From Halobaculum roseum (GTDB taxonomy: Archaea > Halobacteriota > Halobacteria > Halobacteriales > Haloferacaceae), in NCBI RefSeq assembly GCF_019880245.1, contig NZ_CP082286.1, positions 2,746,521 to 2,810,520 of the forward strand: DNA of 64,000 nucleotides, written 5' to 3'. A program made the position numbers and the translations under genes. The stretch's first letter is position 1. Each line of letters begins with the position of its first letter. The notes under the pieces were generated by a model. That model did not search any database. It was given only the letters and a program-made list of their open reading frames with translations, and had not been told where the DNA came from. Positions 6,911-16,210 of the stretch are shown piece by piece.

Positions 6911-9043
6911 ATGAGCAACGATCGAAACGACAGCCGGGACGGCGGCGATGTCCTGGATCCGGAGGACGCCCCCGCCGATCGCGGCCCCGAGTCGAACGGG
7001 GCCGACGACGGGCGGTCCGGCGGCACGACCGGCGGCCGGTCGGTGGGTGCCTCCAACGATCCCTCCGACCAGGAGGCCGACATCGACGACCTCGGGAGCG
7101 ACGTCGAGATCGACGCCGAGATCGACGAGGAGATCGCCGAGGAGCACCTGCTCGGCGGCCTCCAGATCGACTCGACCGACGACATCGAGGTTCCCGACCG
7201 ACTCGTCGACCAGGTTATCGGGCAGGAACACGCCCGCGACGTAGTCATGAAGGCGGCCAAGCAGCGCCGCCACGTGATGATGATCGGCTCGCCCGGGACG
7301 GGCAAGTCGATGCTCGCGAAGGCCATGTCCGAGCTGCTCCCGAAGGAGGAGCTCCAGGACGTGCTCGTGTACCACAACCCCGACGACGGAAACAACCCGA
7401 AGGTGCGGACGGTGCCCTCGGGCAAGGGCGAACAGATCGTCGACGCCCACAAGGAGGAGGCCAGAAAGCGCAACCAGATGCGCAGCTTCCTCATGTGGAT
7501 CATCATCGCGGTGGTGCTGGGCTACTCGCTGCTCGTCGTGAGCAACATCCTGCTGGGCATCCTCGCGGCCGGTATCATCTACCTCGCGTTCCGCTACGGC
7601 TCGCGCGGCAGCGACTCGATGATCCCGAACCTCCTCGTCAACAACGCCGACGAGAAGTCCGCGCCGTTCGAGGACGCCACCGGCGCCCACGCCGGCGCGC
7701 TGCTGGGCGACGTGCGTCACGACCCGTTCCAGTCCGGCGGGATGGAGACGCCGAGCCACGACCGCGTCGAGGCCGGCGCCATCCACAAGGCGAACAAGGG
7801 CGTCCTGTTCGTCGACGAGATCAACACCCTCGACATCCGCTCTCAGCAGAAGCTGATGACCGCGATCCAGGAGGGCGAGTTCTCGATCACCGGCCAGTCC
7901 GAGCGCTCCTCGGGCGCGATGGTCCAGACGGAGCCCGTCCCGACCGACTTCATCATGATCGCGGCGGGGAACCTCGACGCGATGGAGAACATGCACCCCG
8001 CGCTGCGCTCGCGCATCAAGGGATACGGTTACGAGGTCTACATGGACGACACCATCGAGGACACCCCCGAAATGCGCCGCAAGTACGCCCGCTTCGTGGC
8101 CCAGGAGGTCGCCAAGGACGGCCGGCTGCCGGCGTTCAGCGAGGAGGCCATCGAGGAGGTCATCCTCACCGCCCGCCGCCGCGCCGGCCGGAAGGGCCAC
8201 CTCACCCTGGAGCTGCGGAACCTCGGCGGGCTGGTCCGCGTCTCGGGCGACATCGCCCGCGGCGAGGACGCCGAGCGCGTCACTCGCGACCACGTACTCC
8301 AGGCGAAGGGCCGCTCGCGCTCCATCGAGCAGCAGCTCGCCGACGACTACATCGAGCGCCGCAAGGACTACGAGCTGCAGGTCGCCGAGGGCTACCAGGT
8401 CGGCCGCGTGAACGGCCTCGCCGTCATGGGCGAGGACTCGGGCATCATGCTCCCGGTCATGGCTGAGGTCACCCCCTCGCAGGGGCCCGGCCAGGTGATC
8501 GCCACCGGCCAGCTCCAGGAGATGGCCGAGGAGGCCGTTCAGAACGTCTCGGCGATCATCAAGAAGTTCTCCGACGAGGACATCACCGAGAAGGACATCC
8601 ACATCCAGTTCGTCCAGACGGGCCAGCAGGGCGTCGACGGCGACTCGGCGTCCATCACGGTCGCCACCGCCGTCATCTCCGCGCTGGAGAACGTGGGGGT
8701 CGACCAGAACCTCGCGATGACGGGGTCGCTGTCGGTCCGGGGCGACGTGCTCCCGGTCGGCGGCGTCACCCACAAGATCGAGGCCGCGGCCAAGTCCGGC
8801 TGCGACACGGTCATCATCCCGAAGGCGAACGAGCAGGACGTGATGATCGAGGACGAGTACAAGGAGATGGTCGACATCATCCCGGTCGAGCACATCTCCG
8901 AGGTGCTCGACATCGCGCTGGAGGGCGAGCCCGAGAAGGACTCGCTGGTCGATCGTCTCAAGAGCATCACCGGCTCCGCGCTGGAGAAGACCGGCGAGGG
9001 CGCCGGCGCCGGCCGCGGGCCGACCAGCCCCAGCCCGCAGTAG
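6911..9043 (+). CDS. lonB: Membrane-bound archaeal Lon protease
   Basis: 710 residues from the ATG at 6911; the ATG at 6872 lies inside the TATA element. After an acidic N-terminus come Walker A 'GSPGTGKS' (126-133), an insertion carrying two adjacent membrane helices (about 192-232), Walker B 'VLFVDEIN' (298-305) and the Lon protease domain with the Ser-Lys dyad S579 ('GDSAS') and K622 ('THKIEAA'), 43 residues apart as in other Lon enzymes. It degrades misfolded and regulatory proteins at the inner face of the membrane. In Haloferax volcanii LonB is essential and controls phytoene synthase levels; a phytoene synthase gene lies in this same window. A CPBP protease gene follows after 9 nt. Confidence 0.97.
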   Translation: MSNDRNDSRDGGDVLDPEDAPADRGPESNGADDGRSGGTTGGRSVGASNDPSDQEADIDDLGSDVEIDAEIDEEIAEEHLLGGLQIDSTDDIEVPDRLVDQVIGQEHARDVVMKAAKQRRHVMMIGSPGTGKSMLAKAMSELLPKEELQDVLVYHNPDDGNNPKVRTVPSGKGEQIVDAHKEEARKRNQMRSFLMWIIIAVVLGYSLLVVSNILLGILAAGIIYLAFRYGSRGSDSMIPNLLVNNADEKSAPFEDATGAHAGALLGDVRHDPFQSGGMETPSHDRVEAGAIHKANKGVLFVDEINTLDIRSQQKLMTAIQEGEFSITGQSERSSGAMVQTEPVPTDFIMIAAGNLDAMENMHPALRSRIKGYGYEVYMDDTIEDTPEMRRKYARFVAQEVAKDGRLPAFSEEAIEEVILTARRRAGRKGHLTLELRNLGGLVRVSGDIARGEDAERVTRDHVLQAKGRSRSIEQQLADDYIERRKDYELQVAEGYQVGRVNGLAVMGEDSGIMLPVMAEVTPSQGPGQVIATGQLQEMAEEAVQNVSAIIKKFSDEDITEKDIHIQFVQTGQQGVDGDSASITVATAVISALENVGVDQNLAMTGSLSVRGDVLPVGGVTHKIEAAAKSGCDTVIIPKANEQDVMIEDEYKEMVDIIPVEHISEVLDIALEGEPEKDSLVDRLKSITGSALEKTGEGAGAGRGPTSPSPQ

Positions 9044-9052
9044 CGACCCGAC

Positions 9053-10003
9053 GTGACGCGCTGGACGGCGTTCGCGGGGCTGGCGACCGTCGTCCTGCTT
9101 CTCCTCTTGGGCCTCGCGAGGCTGTCCGAGGCACAGTTCGCACCCGTCGACGAGCCGGCGGCTCGCGGCGGCGACCGCACCGGCGACGGCGCCGCAGACG
9201 GCGCCACGGGTGCCACAGGTGGGACCGATGCCGCGCCGGAGGCTCACGGGCCCACGGCGACACCGTCACGTCCGGAGACGCCGTCACACCCGGCGACGAC
9301 TCCCGACGCGGACCGGTCGCTGTCGGCTCCCGAGCGCAGCCCCGTCGCCGCCGCGGAGGCGGAGGCGTCGCTGTCGGCGGGCGTGTTGCTGGCGAACGTC
9401 GCGCTCTCGCAGGGCGTCTTCGGCGCGATGCTCGTCGCCGCCGCGGTGTGGGCCGACGTGCCGGCCGCGGCGCTGGGGCTCGTACCGGCGGCGACGCTCC
9501 CGGATCTGGCGCTGGGCGTCGGCCTCGGCGCCGCCCTGTGGCTCGCCAGCGAGGCCGGCGGCCGCCTCGCCGAACGGGTCGGGATCGAGGTGAACGAGGC
9601 GCTGCGTGGCGCCCTCGCGCCCGACACGCTCGGCGGCTGGGCGATCCTGCTGCTCGCCGTGTTGCCGACAGTCGCGCTGTTCGAGGAGTTCCTCTTTCGG
9701 GCCGTGCTCGTCGGCGCCTTCGGCGTCGGCTTGGACGCGCCGGCGTGGCTGCCGGCGACGATCGCGGGCCTCGACCCGTGGCCATGGCTGCTGGCGGCCG
9801 GGTCGTCGGTCGCGTTCGCGCTCGGCCACGGCGCGCAGGGCCGCGCCGGGATCGTCGCCACCGGGGCGCTGGGGTTCGTGCTCGCGGGGGCGTTCGTGCT
9901 CACCGGGAGCTTCGCGCTCGTCGTCGTCGCCCACTACCTCGTGAACGCGCTCACGCTCGTCGTCCACGAGTTCGACCCGGCCCCGCTCGGCGCCCGCCGG
10001 TAG
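9053..10003 (+). CDS. CPBP-family intramembrane metalloprotease
   Basis: 316 residues from a GTG 9 nt after lonB. One N-terminal membrane helix (8-22) is followed by a low-complexity Thr/Pro/Asp-rich loop (about 35-100), then a multi-helix core. The three CPBP (Abi/Rce1-type) signatures are present: 'LFEEFLFR' (E211, E212, R216), 'FALGHG' and 'HYLVNAL'. Members are glutamate-type intramembrane proteases that act on prenylated or small membrane substrates. The tight spacing behind membrane-anchored LonB suggests co-transcription and possibly a joint role in membrane protein turnover (inference). A 26-bp direct repeat covers its stop codon. Confidence 0.88.
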   Translation: MTRWTAFAGLATVVLLLLLGLARLSEAQFAPVDEPAARGGDRTGDGAADGATGATGGTDAAPEAHGPTATPSRPETPSHPATTPDADRSLSAPERSPVAAAEAEASLSAGVLLANVALSQGVFGAMLVAAAVWADVPAAALGLVPAATLPDLALGVGLGAALWLASEAGGRLAERVGIEVNEALRGALAPDTLGGWAILLLAVLPTVALFEEFLFRAVLVGAFGVGLDAPAWLPATIAGLDPWPWLLAAGSSVAFALGHGAQGRAGIVATGALGFVLAGAFVLTGSFALVVVAHYLVNALTLVVHEFDPAPLGARR

Positions 10004-10042
10004 CTCCTCGCCCCGACGCCCGCCGGTAGCTCTTTGTCCCGT
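9991..10042. repeat. 26-bp direct repeat spanning a stop codon
   Basis: Two 26-nt copies (9991-10016 and 10017-10042) share CGCCCGCCGGTAGCTC at their left and TCCCG-like ends. The first copy contains the last codons and TAG stop of the CPBP gene; the second reproduces them in the intergenic space before the rhodanese gene. Confidence 0.75.
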
Positions 10043-10060
10043 GCTCGCCGCCTTCGATCC

Positions 10061-10534
10061 ATGAGCGACGTTGACAACCACGCGTGGGACATGGCCGCCG
10101 AGGCCGAGGAGGACGTCGAGGTGCTGAGCATAGACGAGGCTCACGAGGAGTGGCAGATGATCGGAGGCGACGACGGCGAAAACGACGACGGGAGCACCGA
10201 CGACGCCGCGGGCGACGCGGACACGTTCTTCCTCGACGTGCGCGACGTGCGCGAGCGGTGGATCGAGGGCGCGATCCCCGACGACACCCACGCCCCGCGC
10301 GGGATGCTGGAGTTCTGGGCCGACCCCGAGACGGAGTACTACCGCGACTACTTCGAGACGGACCGCCGGTTCGTGCTGTACTGCAACGAGGGCGGCCGGT
10401 CGGCGCTCGCGGCGAAGGCGCTGCGTGACATGGGGTTCGCGGACGTTGCCCACGTCGAGGGCGGCTTCACCGCGTGGCAGGAGGCGGGGTACGAGCAGGC
10501 CGACGTGGAGCAGCCGGACTACTCGGACCGGTAA
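10061..10534 (+). CDS. Rhodanese-domain protein
   Basis: 157 residues from ATG 10061; an upstream TTG is less likely. The rhodanese fold shows 'FLDVRD' (57-62) and the active-site loop 'YCNEGGRS' with catalytic C108, followed by 'AAKALRDMGFADVAHVEGGF', the usual C-terminal signature. It probably carries or transfers sulfane sulfur in the cytoplasm. The acceptor is not evident from neighbours. A 15-residue acidic insertion (about 35-53) separates the first helix from the fold. It has its own weak T-rich promoter and does not appear to be part of the lonB unit. Confidence 0.88.
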   Translation: MSDVDNHAWDMAAEAEEDVEVLSIDEAHEEWQMIGGDDGENDDGSTDDAAGDADTFFLDVRDVRERWIEGAIPDDTHAPRGMLEFWADPETEYYRDYFETDRRFVLYCNEGGRSALAAKALRDMGFADVAHVEGGFTAWQEAGYEQADVEQPDYSDR

Positions 10535-10612
10535 CTCCCGCGTCGGACGGACGGCGGACGATCGGCGGACGGCGACGCCACGCTTACCTACGTCCCGCCC
10601 GCGTCGTGCGGT

Positions 10613-10960
10613 ATGCACGCGTCGAAGCGGAGCGTCGACCTGTCGACCGGCGCGGCGGTGTTCCTCGCCTGTTCGGCCGTCGTCGCCGGCGTCGGCGGCT
10701 GGTACCGCGGGACGGTCCCGGTCGACATGGCCGTCGGTGCGGGAATGCTCGCCGTCGGCGTCCTCGCGAGCCAGCGGACGATGTGGCTGCACGGCTCGCC
10801 CACCGAGGCCGGCGCGCTCTCGAACGCGGGGCTGTTCGCGCTCGCGACGGGCGCGAAGATCGGGGGCGTCGACCTGGGGATCGCCCCGATGGAGACCGCG
10901 GGCGAGGCGCTGTTTCTCATCGCCCTCGCGTACTACCTCGTTCGCGCGTACGGTCGCTAA
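10613..10960 (+). CDS. Small membrane protein, function unknown
   Basis: 115 residues with about four hydrophobic helices, short polar loops and a basic N-terminus ('MHASKRSVD'). It contains 'SQRTMWLHGSPTEAGALSNAG' in the middle, a motif I cannot assign. Codon use matches its neighbours. The upstream 'CGCTTACC' about 30 nt before the ATG could be a TATA element. It ends 45 nt before the convergent alkyltransferase-like gene. Confidence 0.75.
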   Translation: MHASKRSVDLSTGAAVFLACSAVVAGVGGWYRGTVPVDMAVGAGMLAVGVLASQRTMWLHGSPTEAGALSNAGLFALATGAKIGGVDLGIAPMETAGEALFLIALAYYLVRAYGR

Positions 10961-11005
10961 CGGCCGGTTACCGCCCCGTCAGCGGCCGACCGGTCGCCGC
11001 GCCCG

Positions 11006-11497
11006 TCAGAACGACCGAACCCCCTCGATCTCCCTGAGCCGAGCGGCCACCGCCTCGGGCGTGGCGCCCCCGACATCGCGGACGCGGTGATCCGGGACGA
11101 CGATCGGGATCGGGTTCGCACGCAGGGCCTCCCGGGCGGTCTGCAGGTCGGCCTCGTCCTCGTGGTCGAGGCCGGCAGTCATCTTCGCGACCCGCGCGAG
11201 GTCGACCGACTCGCCGTACGGGACGTTCCGCACCGACTCCAGCACCGACCGCTGGTCGGTCGGCACGGTGATGGCGACCTCGACGTCGGCGAAGTCGTCC
11301 TCGGTGCCGGCGAGGTACTCGCCGATCCGGTCCAACAGCGCGTGCTCGCCGTCGGCGTCCGACGGGAGGGTCTCGGGGAACGAAACGGAGATGAGTCGCC
11401 CGCTCGCGGTTCCAAGTTCCACCGCCCGATCGATCGCGTCGAAGCGGCGCCCGAACACGCCGGTGTCGCCCGGGCCGCCGCCGATGGTCGCAGTCAT
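11006..11497 (-). CDS. Alkylguanine-transferase homologue lacking the active-site Cys
   Basis: 163 residues. The C-terminal half is the DNA-binding domain of O6-alkylguanine-DNA alkyltransferases, with the helix-turn-helix region 'SVRNVPYGESVDLARVAKMT' and the active-site strand region 'ANPIPIVVPDHRV'. Active enzymes read PCHRV; here the Cys is Asp (D136), so the protein cannot accept an alkyl group by the known mechanism. This makes it an alkyltransferase-like (ATL-type) protein, a group that in other organisms binds O6-alkylguanine and hands it to excision repair, usually with Trp or Ala at this position. The start ATG at 11497 gives a normal length. It is convergent to a small membrane protein gene and divergent from trpC. 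Confidence 0.82.
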   Translation of the reverse strand: MTATIGGGPGDTGVFGRRFDAIDRAVELGTASGRLISVSFPETLPSDADGEHALLDRIGEYLAGTEDDFADVEVAITVPTDQRSVLESVRNVPYGESVDLARVAKMTAGLDHEDEADLQTAREALRANPIPIVVPDHRVRDVGGATPEAVAARLREIEGVRSF

Positions 11498-11684
11498 GTC
11501 CGATCGAACGCGACGACGACGTTTCAATCCCGCCCGTCGCGGTCGCCGCCGCCGGTCCGATCGCGGGGCCGACGGCGCTCCGATCGAGGGGTCGACGGCG
11601 TCCGTGACTGCGACGGCGACGACCCCCGCAACGGCGACGGCAACGACCCCCGCGCCCACCGAGTCCCCGTCCGCGCCGACGCAA

Positions 11685-11694
11685 CACTTTTGAA
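11685..11694 (+). promoter_or_regulatory. Candidate TATA box of the trpCBA operon
   Basis: CACTTTTGAA lies about 30 nt before the trpC ATG (11720). The preceding 190 bases hold GACGGCGACG-type low complexity but no gene. I see no leader peptide or attenuator-like hairpin. Confidence 0.45.
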
Positions 11695-11719
11695 CGAAAG
11701 AGCCCACCGATGTACATAG

Positions 11720-12522
11720 ATGAACACACCAACCGAGGAGCTCGCGCCCGCGGTGCGATCGATCCTCGAGGCCGCGAGCGAGCGGTCCGGCGGCGACGAG
11801 CGCGTGTCCGTCGACGCGCGGTCGCTGTCGGAGGCGTTCGCGTCCGCGGAGGCCGACGGTCGCGTCCCGGTGATCGCCGAGGTGAAGCCGACGAGCCCGA
11901 CGACGGACGGCGCGCGCGACGACGACCCGGTCGCGCTGGCGGCGTCGATGGTCGAGGGCGGCGCCGCGGCGCTGTCGGTGCTGACCGAACCGGAGCACTT
12001 CGACGGCTCCGTCGAGAACCTGACGCGCGTCCGTGAGGCGGTCGACGTGCCCGTGTTACGGAAGGACTTCGTCGTCCGCGAGGACCAGCTCGACGCCGCG
12101 GAGGCGGACCTGGTGCTCCTCATCGCGCGGTTCGTCGGCGACGACCTCGCCGACCTGGTCGAGGCCGCGCGCGACCGGGGCTTCCAGCCGCTCGTCGAGG
12201 TTCACACGCGCGAGGAACTCGCCGCGGCGCTGGCGGCCGGCGCGGAGCTGATCGGCGTCAACAACCGCGACCTGGGGAGGCTGGAGGTCGACCTCTCGAC
12301 GTTCGAGACGGTCGCGCCCGAGGTGCCCGACCGGGTGACGGTGATCGCCGAGTCGGGGATCACGACGCCCGCGGACGCCCGACGGATGCGCGAGGCCGGG
12401 GCGGACGGGCTGCTCATCGGCTCCGCGATCATGGACGCCGAGGGCGGGGACGGGGCGGGAACCGGCGGCGACGTTTCTGCCAACACCCGTCGGTTTACGG
12501 CCGCGGAGTCCGAGGAGGAGGT

Positions 12523-12526
<4 letters not shown>
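11720..12526 (+). CDS. trpC: Indole-3-glycerol-phosphate synthase
   Basis: 268 residues of TIM-barrel IGPS, which closes CdRP to indole-3-glycerol phosphate in tryptophan synthesis. Characteristic strands are '[11 protein letters not shown]' (51-61, with the active-site Lys), 'VLRKDFVV' (K115, catalytic), 'GVNNRDL' (179-185), 'VIAESGI' and '[12 protein letters not shown]'. A 30-residue acidic/Gly-rich extension follows the barrel. The stop codon overlaps the trpB start (ATGA at 12523-12526), indicating translational coupling. It is the first gene of trpCBA. Confidence 0.97.
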
Positions 12527-13815
<1,289 letters not shown>

Positions 13816-13817
13816 CG

Positions 13818-14705
13818 ATGGCGGAGGACCGCCGCGGCGACGCCGGCGACGACCGGTCGGCCGGCGACCCCGTCGCCGACGCGTTCGCCGACGGCCCGGC
13901 GTTCGTCCCGTACCTCGCCGTCGGCGACCCGGACTACGAGTCGTCGCTCGCGTACGTCGAGGCGCTCGCCGAGGGCGGCGCCGACGTGATCGAACTCGGG
14001 CTCCCGTTTTCGGAACCGATCGCCGAGGGACCGACCATCCAGAACGCCGTCGCCCGCGCGCTGGAGGCGGGGATGACGCCGACGCGGTTCTTCGAGTTCG
14101 TCGAGGAGCTGGACGTGGACGTGCCGCTCGTCTGCATGACGTACTACAATCTGATCTATCAATATGGCAACGAGCAGGGTCCGCGCCCGTTCGTCGAGAA
14201 GGCGGCCTCGGCCGGAATCTCGGGGTTCGTCGTCCCGGACCTCCCCGCGGAGGAGGCCGGGCCGCTCCGGGAGGCCTGTGACGAGTTCGGGCTCCACCTG
14301 ATCTCCATCGTCGCGCCGACGACCGACGAGGGGCGCCTGGAGAAGCTCGTGGAGGTCTCCTCGGGGTACGTCTACGTGCAGGCCCGCCTCGGCGTCACCG
14401 GCGCGTCGTCGTCGGTGTCCGACCGGACCGGCGAGTCGCTCGCGCGTCTCTCGGACGTGGACCTCCCGAAGGCGGTCGGGTTCGGCATCTCCTCGGGCGA
14501 GCAGGCCGCGACGATCGTCGAGGCCGGCGCCGACGGGATCATCGTCGGCTCGGCGCTGGTGGACATCGTCGCCGAGGGCCACGAGGGGGGCGAACCGACC
14601 GAGGCGGTCGCCGACCGCCTGGAAGCGACGGCGCGCGAACTGAAGCGGGGCGCGCTCGACGGGTACGGGCGACGGACGCCGGCACCCGAAGGTACTTCCG
14701 ATTGA
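13818..14705 (+). CDS. trpA: Tryptophan synthase alpha chain
   Basis: 295 residues from ATG 13818, 2 nt after the trpB stop; a GTG at 13812 in the same frame is possible. TrpA splits indole-3-glycerol phosphate to indole and glyceraldehyde 3-phosphate. The catalytic region reads '[17 protein letters not shown]': E59 matches catalytic Glu49 of E. coli, while the second catalytic acid, Asp60 in E. coli, is Glu (E70) here. I believe this Glu is usual in haloarchaea. Other landmarks are '[15 protein letters not shown]' and '[11 protein letters not shown]'. The coding stretch also runs through out-of-frame trpB, which is not translated. Confidence 0.97.
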   Translation: MAEDRRGDAGDDRSAGDPVADAFADGPAFVPYLAVGDPDYESSLAYVEALAEGGADVIELGLPFSEPIAEGPTIQNAVARALEAGMTPTRFFEFVEELDVDVPLVCMTYYNLIYQYGNEQGPRPFVEKAASAGISGFVVPDLPAEEAGPLREACDEFGLHLISIVAPTTDEGRLEKLVEVSSGYVYVQARLGVTGASSSVSDRTGESLARLSDVDLPKAVGFGISSGEQAATIVEAGADGIIVGSALVDIVAEGHEGGEPTEAVADRLEATARELKRGALDGYGRRTPAPEGTSD

Positions 14706-14719
14706 GCCGTTCGCAAGCC

Positions 14720-14726
14720 ATTTACG
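14720..14726 (+). promoter_or_regulatory. Candidate TATA box of the ADH synthase gene
   Basis: ATTTACG, 15 nt after the trpA stop and about 27 nt before the ATG at 14750, suggests that the shikimate-entry gene can be transcribed apart from trpCBA. Confidence 0.45.
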
Positions 14727-14749
14727 CCCGATCACGCCATACCACACCA

Positions 14750-15547
14750 ATGGAACACGCCGGACTCGCCGCACGCATGGATCGCATCTCCACGGACGAC
14801 CGAATCCTCATGGTCCCGATGGACCACGGGATCACGCTCGGGCCGGTACGGGGGCTCAAGGACATCGAGGGGACCATCGACGCCGTCACCCGCGGGGGCG
14901 CCGACGCGGTGCTCACCCAGAAGGGGATCGCCCCGCGCGTCCACGCCAACCTCAACGGCGCGGGCTACGTCGTCCACCTGAACGCCGGAACCTCGATCGG
15001 ACCGGACAGCAACGACAAACGCCCCACCGGCACCGTCAAGGGTGCCATCCGCTCGGGCGCCGACGCCGTCTCGATGCACATCAACGTCGGCTCGGACTAC
15101 GAACCGGGACAGATGACGTTCCTCTCGGAGCTGTGTGAGGAGGCGGCCGACTACGGCGTGCCCGTGCTCGCGATGGCGTACGCCCGCGGCGCCAACCTCG
15201 CAGGCGACGATCCCGAGCACGACGCCGAGAACCTCGCACACGCCGTCCGCCTGGCCGAGGAGTGCGGCGCGGACCTCGTGAAGACGGCGTACTCGGGCGA
15301 CTCCGCGAGCTTCGAACACGTCTGTGAGTCCACTCGACTGCCGGTCATCATCGCCGGCGGGTCGCCCTCGGGCGACCTCCGGACGCTGAAGGACGTGCGC
15401 GGCGCGATGGACGCCGGCGCCGCCGGCGTCTCGATGGGCCGCACCATCTTCCAGCACGACGACCCCGAGGCGATGACCGCGGCGGTCTCGGCGGTCGTCC
15501 ACGGGGACGCCGACGCCGAGGACGCCCTGTCGGCGTCGGGGCTGTAG
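14750..15547 (+). CDS. aroA': 2-amino-3,7-dideoxy-D-threo-hept-6-ulosonate synthase (AroA' type)
   Basis: 265 residues of the archaeal class I aldolase (DhnA) family. Landmarks are 'MVPMDHGITLGP', 'TQKGIAPR', 'MAYARG' (Y144) and the Schiff-base Lys K178 in 'DLVKTAYSGD', with the phosphate site 'IIAGGSPSG' and 'GVSMGR'. The family includes fructose-bisphosphate aldolases, but the setting beside trpCBA and upstream of dehydroquinate synthase II points to ADH synthase, the first step of the archaeal route to dehydroquinate from aspartate semialdehyde and a sugar phosphate. The ATG at 14750 is preferred to an upstream TTG because a TATA-like element sits about 27 nt before it. Confidence 0.9.
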   Translation: MEHAGLAARMDRISTDDRILMVPMDHGITLGPVRGLKDIEGTIDAVTRGGADAVLTQKGIAPRVHANLNGAGYVVHLNAGTSIGPDSNDKRPTGTVKGAIRSGADAVSMHINVGSDYEPGQMTFLSELCEEAADYGVPVLAMAYARGANLAGDDPEHDAENLAHAVRLAEECGADLVKTAYSGDSASFEHVCESTRLPVIIAGGSPSGDLRTLKDVRGAMDAGAAGVSMGRTIFQHDDPEAMTAAVSAVVHGDADAEDALSASGL

Positions 15548-15662
15548 GACCGGCCACGCGACGCTCGGGTCGCCACCGACGTCCCGGCCGGTGCTCGTCC
15601 AGTTCTCTGCCGTACTCGGTCGGTGCCCGGTTTTTTGTCCCCGCAGCTATCCTTGTGAGCGG

Positions 15663-15719
15663 ATGGCACCCAGACGAGCGCGCGTCCCGAGCCGTGATAC
15701 GGAGGGATCCGTCCCGTGA
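15663..15719 (+). other. Possible 18-codon upstream ORF ahead of the EamA gene
   Basis: An ATG at 15663 opens 18 codons (a basic peptide beginning MAPRRARVPS) that end in TGA at 15717-15719, overlapping the GTG start of the next gene by two bases. A T-rich element (TTTTTT around 15630-15635) would start transcription about 8-10 nt before it, and GGAGG at 15701-15705 sits 10 nt before the GTG. This layout fits a coupled leader peptide, but chance is possible at this length. Confidence 0.3.
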
Positions 15720-16129
15720 ACTACGTGTTCTGGGCGGTGGTGGCGATGGCGTGCTACTCGTTCGCGTTCCTGTTCATGAAGCTCGCGATGCACGACCTGC
15801 CCGCGTTCACCGTCATGCCGATCGCGGTCGTGACGCTGGCCGTGGGAGCGACGACCGTGACGGCCCTGTTCGGCGGCTGGTCGCTTCCCTCGGTGCGCAG
15901 CCTGCCGGTCGTGTTCGCCCTCGCGGCGGGGGTCTGTCTCGTCGGTGCCGTCGTCGGATACTTCCGGGCGCTCTCGACCGGCCCCGTCAGCGTCGTCGTC
16001 CCGATCTTCGGGATGTTCCTCGTCGGGGGCACGCTCCTCGGCATCGTCGTGTTGGGGGAGGGCGTGACGGCGAGGAAGGTCCTCGGCATCGCGTTCGGGA
16101 CCGTCGCGATCGTTCTCATCGCCACCTGA
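15716..16129 (+). CDS. Half-size EamA/DMT-family transporter
   Basis: 137 residues with about five hydrophobic helices, corresponding to one EamA repeat. Drug/metabolite transporters usually have two such repeats (about 300 residues), so this protein probably works as a dimer, as small DMT members do. The last two helices contain 'SVVVPIFGMFLVGGTLLGIVVLGE', the typical EamA end with a conserved Glu. The start is GTG with a good Shine-Dalgarno-like GGAGG 10 nt upstream. It lies between the two early shikimate genes, which hints at an aromatic compound or precursor as cargo (inference only). Confidence 0.8.
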   Translation: MNYVFWAVVAMACYSFAFLFMKLAMHDLPAFTVMPIAVVTLAVGATTVTALFGGWSLPSVRSLPVVFALAAGVCLVGAVVGYFRALSTGPVSVVVPIFGMFLVGGTLLGIVVLGEGVTARKVLGIAFGTVAIVLIAT

Positions 16130-16210
16130 GTCCGGGCCCCGTCTCGTTTCGTGTCGCCCTCGGTCGCCGTATCCGCCAACTTGAAGCGCCGTCCACGATA
16201 GCGACCCACA

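Noticed and set aside
6821-9247. 808-codon antisense frame over lonB
   Set aside because: Shadow of lonB: biased residue content, no motif, and no promoter or conserved start.
11498-11693. Thr/Pro-rich repeat-like peptide in the trpC upstream gap
   Set aside because: The frame continues from antisense of the alkyltransferase-like gene and has no start or promoter. The ACGGCGACG runs explain the peptide pattern.
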